From assembly GCA_002328825.1 (NCBI GenBank), contig DCWI01000053.1:1-16721 (forward strand): a stretch of DNA of 16,721 nucleotides, in the 5' to 3' direction. Every line of letters begins with the position of its first letter. The stretch's first letter is position 1. Origin of the DNA: Nitrospiraceae bacterium UBA2166. Lineage in GTDB: Bacteria > Nitrospirota > Nitrospiria > Nitrospirales > UBA2166. The position numbers and the translations under genes were made by a program. Shown here one piece after another: positions 15,181-16,721 of the stretch. The notes under the pieces are model-generated. The model saw only the letters and a program-made list of their open reading frames with translations, ran no database searches and was not told the origin of the DNA.

Positions 15181-15615
15181 ATGAAAAATTATCCTGTATC
15201 TGTAGGCCAGTTTTCACGAAAACTGGGAGGACTGATGTTGTTCATGGCTGTCTGGATGATCAGTGGCGGGGTAGCATATGCGGATTTGGAAGGGGCGACG
15301 GAATCCCTAAAACACATGGATGCTACCGTGTCGACGATTGAGGATGCAGTAAAGCATGCAAGCCAAGGGCATGGTGATCAAGTTTCGTCGCATTCGATTC
15401 AAGCGATTGCGCATGCGGAGCAAGCCATCAAGGCGATGCCGACGGGAAACGCGCATGCTCGAGAAGCGGTGTCCTTGCTTAAAGAAGCAGTAGTAAACCT
15501 GAACAAAGCAACGCATCTTGCTAATGAAGGGAACACCAAGAAGGCGACAAGTTATGTAAATATGGCACTAGACTTTTCTGATGCTGCGATTTTACATCTT
15601 CGTCATAGCCACTGA
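15181..15615 (+). CDS. smbP: SmbP-like small His-rich periplasmic metal-binding protein
   Basis: The protein has 144 residues from ATG 15181, chosen because GGGGG (15171-15175) is correctly spaced; an in-frame ATG at 15169 lacks one. A signal peptide ends Val-Ala-Tyr-Ala (residue 34). The mature roughly 110 residues are predicted all-helical, with ten histidines spread over repeats of the form KHA-x-x-GH, AIAHAEQAIKAM, NAHAREAV, THLANEG, ending LHLRHSH. This is the pattern of SmbP, a periplasmic four-helix-bundle protein of Nitrosomonas that binds Cu and other divalent metals through dispersed His. Here it would buffer the metal substrate or protect the envelope. It is the last gene of the plus-strand cluster, 77 bp after the porin gene. 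TGTGTGATT (15133-15141), similar to the motif upstream of the oxidase, lies in that gap. The name is by pattern, not alignment. Confidence 0.8.
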   Translation: MKNYPVSVGQFSRKLGGLMLFMAVWMISGGVAYADLEGATESLKHMDATVSTIEDAVKHASQGHGDQVSSHSIQAIAHAEQAIKAMPTGNAHAREAVSLLKEAVVNLNKATHLANEGNTKKATSYVNMALDFSDAAILHLRHSH

Positions 15616-16003
15616 GGAGGCTCTATAGCAGGCTATATCCACGTACGAGAGTTTCAGTGTGTGTCATTCTTTGCATATATAACGAATCTGGCGATGTTTG
15701 GTGCAATTTAATTAGCGGAGCTAATTCTATCCTGTTGTCTCCGGCGTTGTGTTAGCCGTTTGATTGTATATGCTAGGCATTCCCAGTTGAGGTAATCAGT
15801 ACGGCTGGCCAGTGAATTCTTGTGCCGTACTCTCATGATATGAGGCACCGCCTCGAGAGGTTCTTTGGGGATCTGTTAAACACTTCTAAATCGCCTAATT
15901 TTATGGGGATAAGGAGCTTTTCCAGTAATACATATCGCACGTACTTGCGGATAACAGTAGATTGATCCCACTGTATGATAATTGTTACAACTTTCGAGTC
16001 AGA
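15616..16003. other. Convergent intergenic region without a gene
   Basis: These 388 bp separate the converging metal-binding-protein and acetyl-CoA synthetase genes. No credible coding region is seen. There are several short inverted repeats: TATAGC/GCTATA (15624-15637), AATTAGC/GCTAATT (15710-15726), CTCAT/ATGAG (15832-15844) and GAGGC/GCCTC (15842-15854). The last two overlap and could be alternative structures. None has a clear T-tract. Confidence 0.6.
15798..15831. repeat. 8-bp inverted repeat, possible bidirectional transcription end
   Basis: AGTACGGC (15798-15805) and GCCGTACT (15824-15831) are perfectly complementary, with an 18-nt loop that begins with the palindrome TGGCCA. It sits midway between the convergent genes, where a shared terminator would be expected, but no U-tract follows on either strand. 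Confidence 0.35.
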
Positions 16004-16721
16004 TTAGGAAATTCTGCCTGTGACTAGCGTATTTGTCAGGGAAGGGTCAGAAAGTGTTGTGGTGTCACCAATATTTTCAATATCTCCTGTGGCAATTTTA
16101 CGAAGAATCCGACGAACAATTTTCCCAGACCGTGTTTTTGGAAGAGCATCGGTAAATTGTATTCTATCCGGCGTTGCAATTGGGCCGATAGTTTCTCGTA
16201 CATGCTGTGTCAAGGTTTTTCTGAGGATGTCAGAAGCCTGGACGTCTTGTTTTAGTGTGACAAAGCAATAGATGCTTTGCCCTTTTATCTCATCTGGGAT
16301 TCCAACAACAGCAGCCTCAGCTACGCTAGAATGGGAGACAAGAGCACTTTCGATCTCCGCGGTCCCAAGGCGATGGCCTGAGACGTTGACGACATCATCA
16401 ATGCGCCCCAGAAGCCAATAAAACCCATCGCTATCGATCCTACAGCCATCTCCGGTAAAATACTTTCCCGGGAAGTGTGAGAAGTATACGTTCTTAATAA
16501 GAGAATGATTTATATCGCCATATACCCCACGGATCATTCCTGGCCACGGGGCTGTGAGTACGAGGTGTCCCCCCTCGTTGACTTCAGTTTTCGAACCATC
16601 CTGCCGTAAAACTTCGGGTTGAATACCGAAAAATGGTTTGGATGCTGAGCCGGGCTTTGTCGGGATAGCCCCGGGTAATGGTGCGATGAGAATTCCGCCA
16701 GTTTCAGTTTGCCACCATGTA
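16004..16721 (-). CDS. acs: Acetyl-CoA synthetase, C-terminal part (5' end beyond window)
   Basis: This minus-strand frame runs from the window edge (first whole codon at 16720) to a stop at 16004-16006 and encodes the last 238 residues of an AMP-forming acetyl-CoA synthetase. The start lies outside the window. Visible landmarks are TWWQTETGG (adenylate-binding motif, at the edge), FTGDGCRIDSDGFYWLLGR and DDVVNVSGHRLGTAEIESAL (hinge and C-terminal domain), and LPKTRSGKIVRR (nt about 16100-16135), which holds the catalytic lysine that protein acetylases modify in this family. The enzyme makes acetyl-CoA from acetate, ATP and CoA in the cytoplasm. It converges on the metal-related cluster and shows no functional link to it. 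About one third of the normal roughly 650 residues is present, with no sign of disruption. Confidence 0.96.
   Translation of the reverse strand, partial: TWWQTETGGILIAPLPGAIPTKPGSASKPFFGIQPEVLRQDGSKTEVNEGGHLVLTAPWPGMIRGVYGDINHSLIKNVYFSHFPGKYFTGDGCRIDSDGFYWLLGRIDDVVNVSGHRLGTAEIESALVSHSSVAEAAVVGIPDEIKGQSIYCFVTLKQDVQASDILRKTLTQHVRETIGPIATPDRIQFTDALPKTRSGKIVRRILRKIATGDIENIGDTTTLSDPSLTNTLVTGRIS

Overview
The window comes from a didermic (Gram-negative-type) bacterium of roughly 50% GC. Almost every product carries an export signal, there is an outer-membrane beta-barrel, and there are periplasmic c-type heme domains. An MnxG-type giant multicopper oxidase, an SmbP-like metal-binding protein and acetyl-CoA synthetase fit a chemolithotrophic lineage such as Nitrospirota or nitrifiers. 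That placement is an inference from gene content, not a sequence match.

Layout. Positions 1-373 are a regulatory region with three TTGACA boxes, two of them inside near-identical 36-bp repeats. Next come three plus-strand genes for exported proteins of unknown role: a secreted protein with an EF-hand-like loop (374-1720), a lamin-tail-domain lipoprotein with a 21-bp coding tandem repeat (1918-2811), and a NosD-like parallel beta-helix protein (2843-3937). A 329-bp intergenic region follows; it carries a short terminator-like palindrome and an inverted copy of a 12-bp motif from the first regulatory region.

The core is a plus-strand cluster of five genes (4267-15615): a 1718-residue multicopper oxidase; a 913-residue fusion of YtkA-like, CusF-like, cytochrome c and type-1 periplasmic-binding domains; a YVTN/YncE-type beta-propeller flanked by the two halves of a YtkA-like domain; a single-heme cytochrome fused to an outer-membrane porin; and a His-rich SmbP-like metal-binding protein. 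On the minus strand and convergent with these is the 3' part of an acetyl-CoA synthetase gene (16004 to the window edge).

Working model (inference). The oxidase, periplasmic cytochrome/copper-binding fusion, propeller, heme-porin and metal sponge form one envelope system. It would oxidise or detoxify a transition metal (Mn, Fe or Cu) in the periplasm or at the cell surface and move electrons through c-type hemes. The two most unusual elements are the oxidase, which reads as three fused two-domain copper oxidases with one surviving active site at a module interface, and the cytochrome/CusF/periplasmic-binding fusion. No tRNA, rRNA, CRISPR array, insertion sequence or phage gene was seen.
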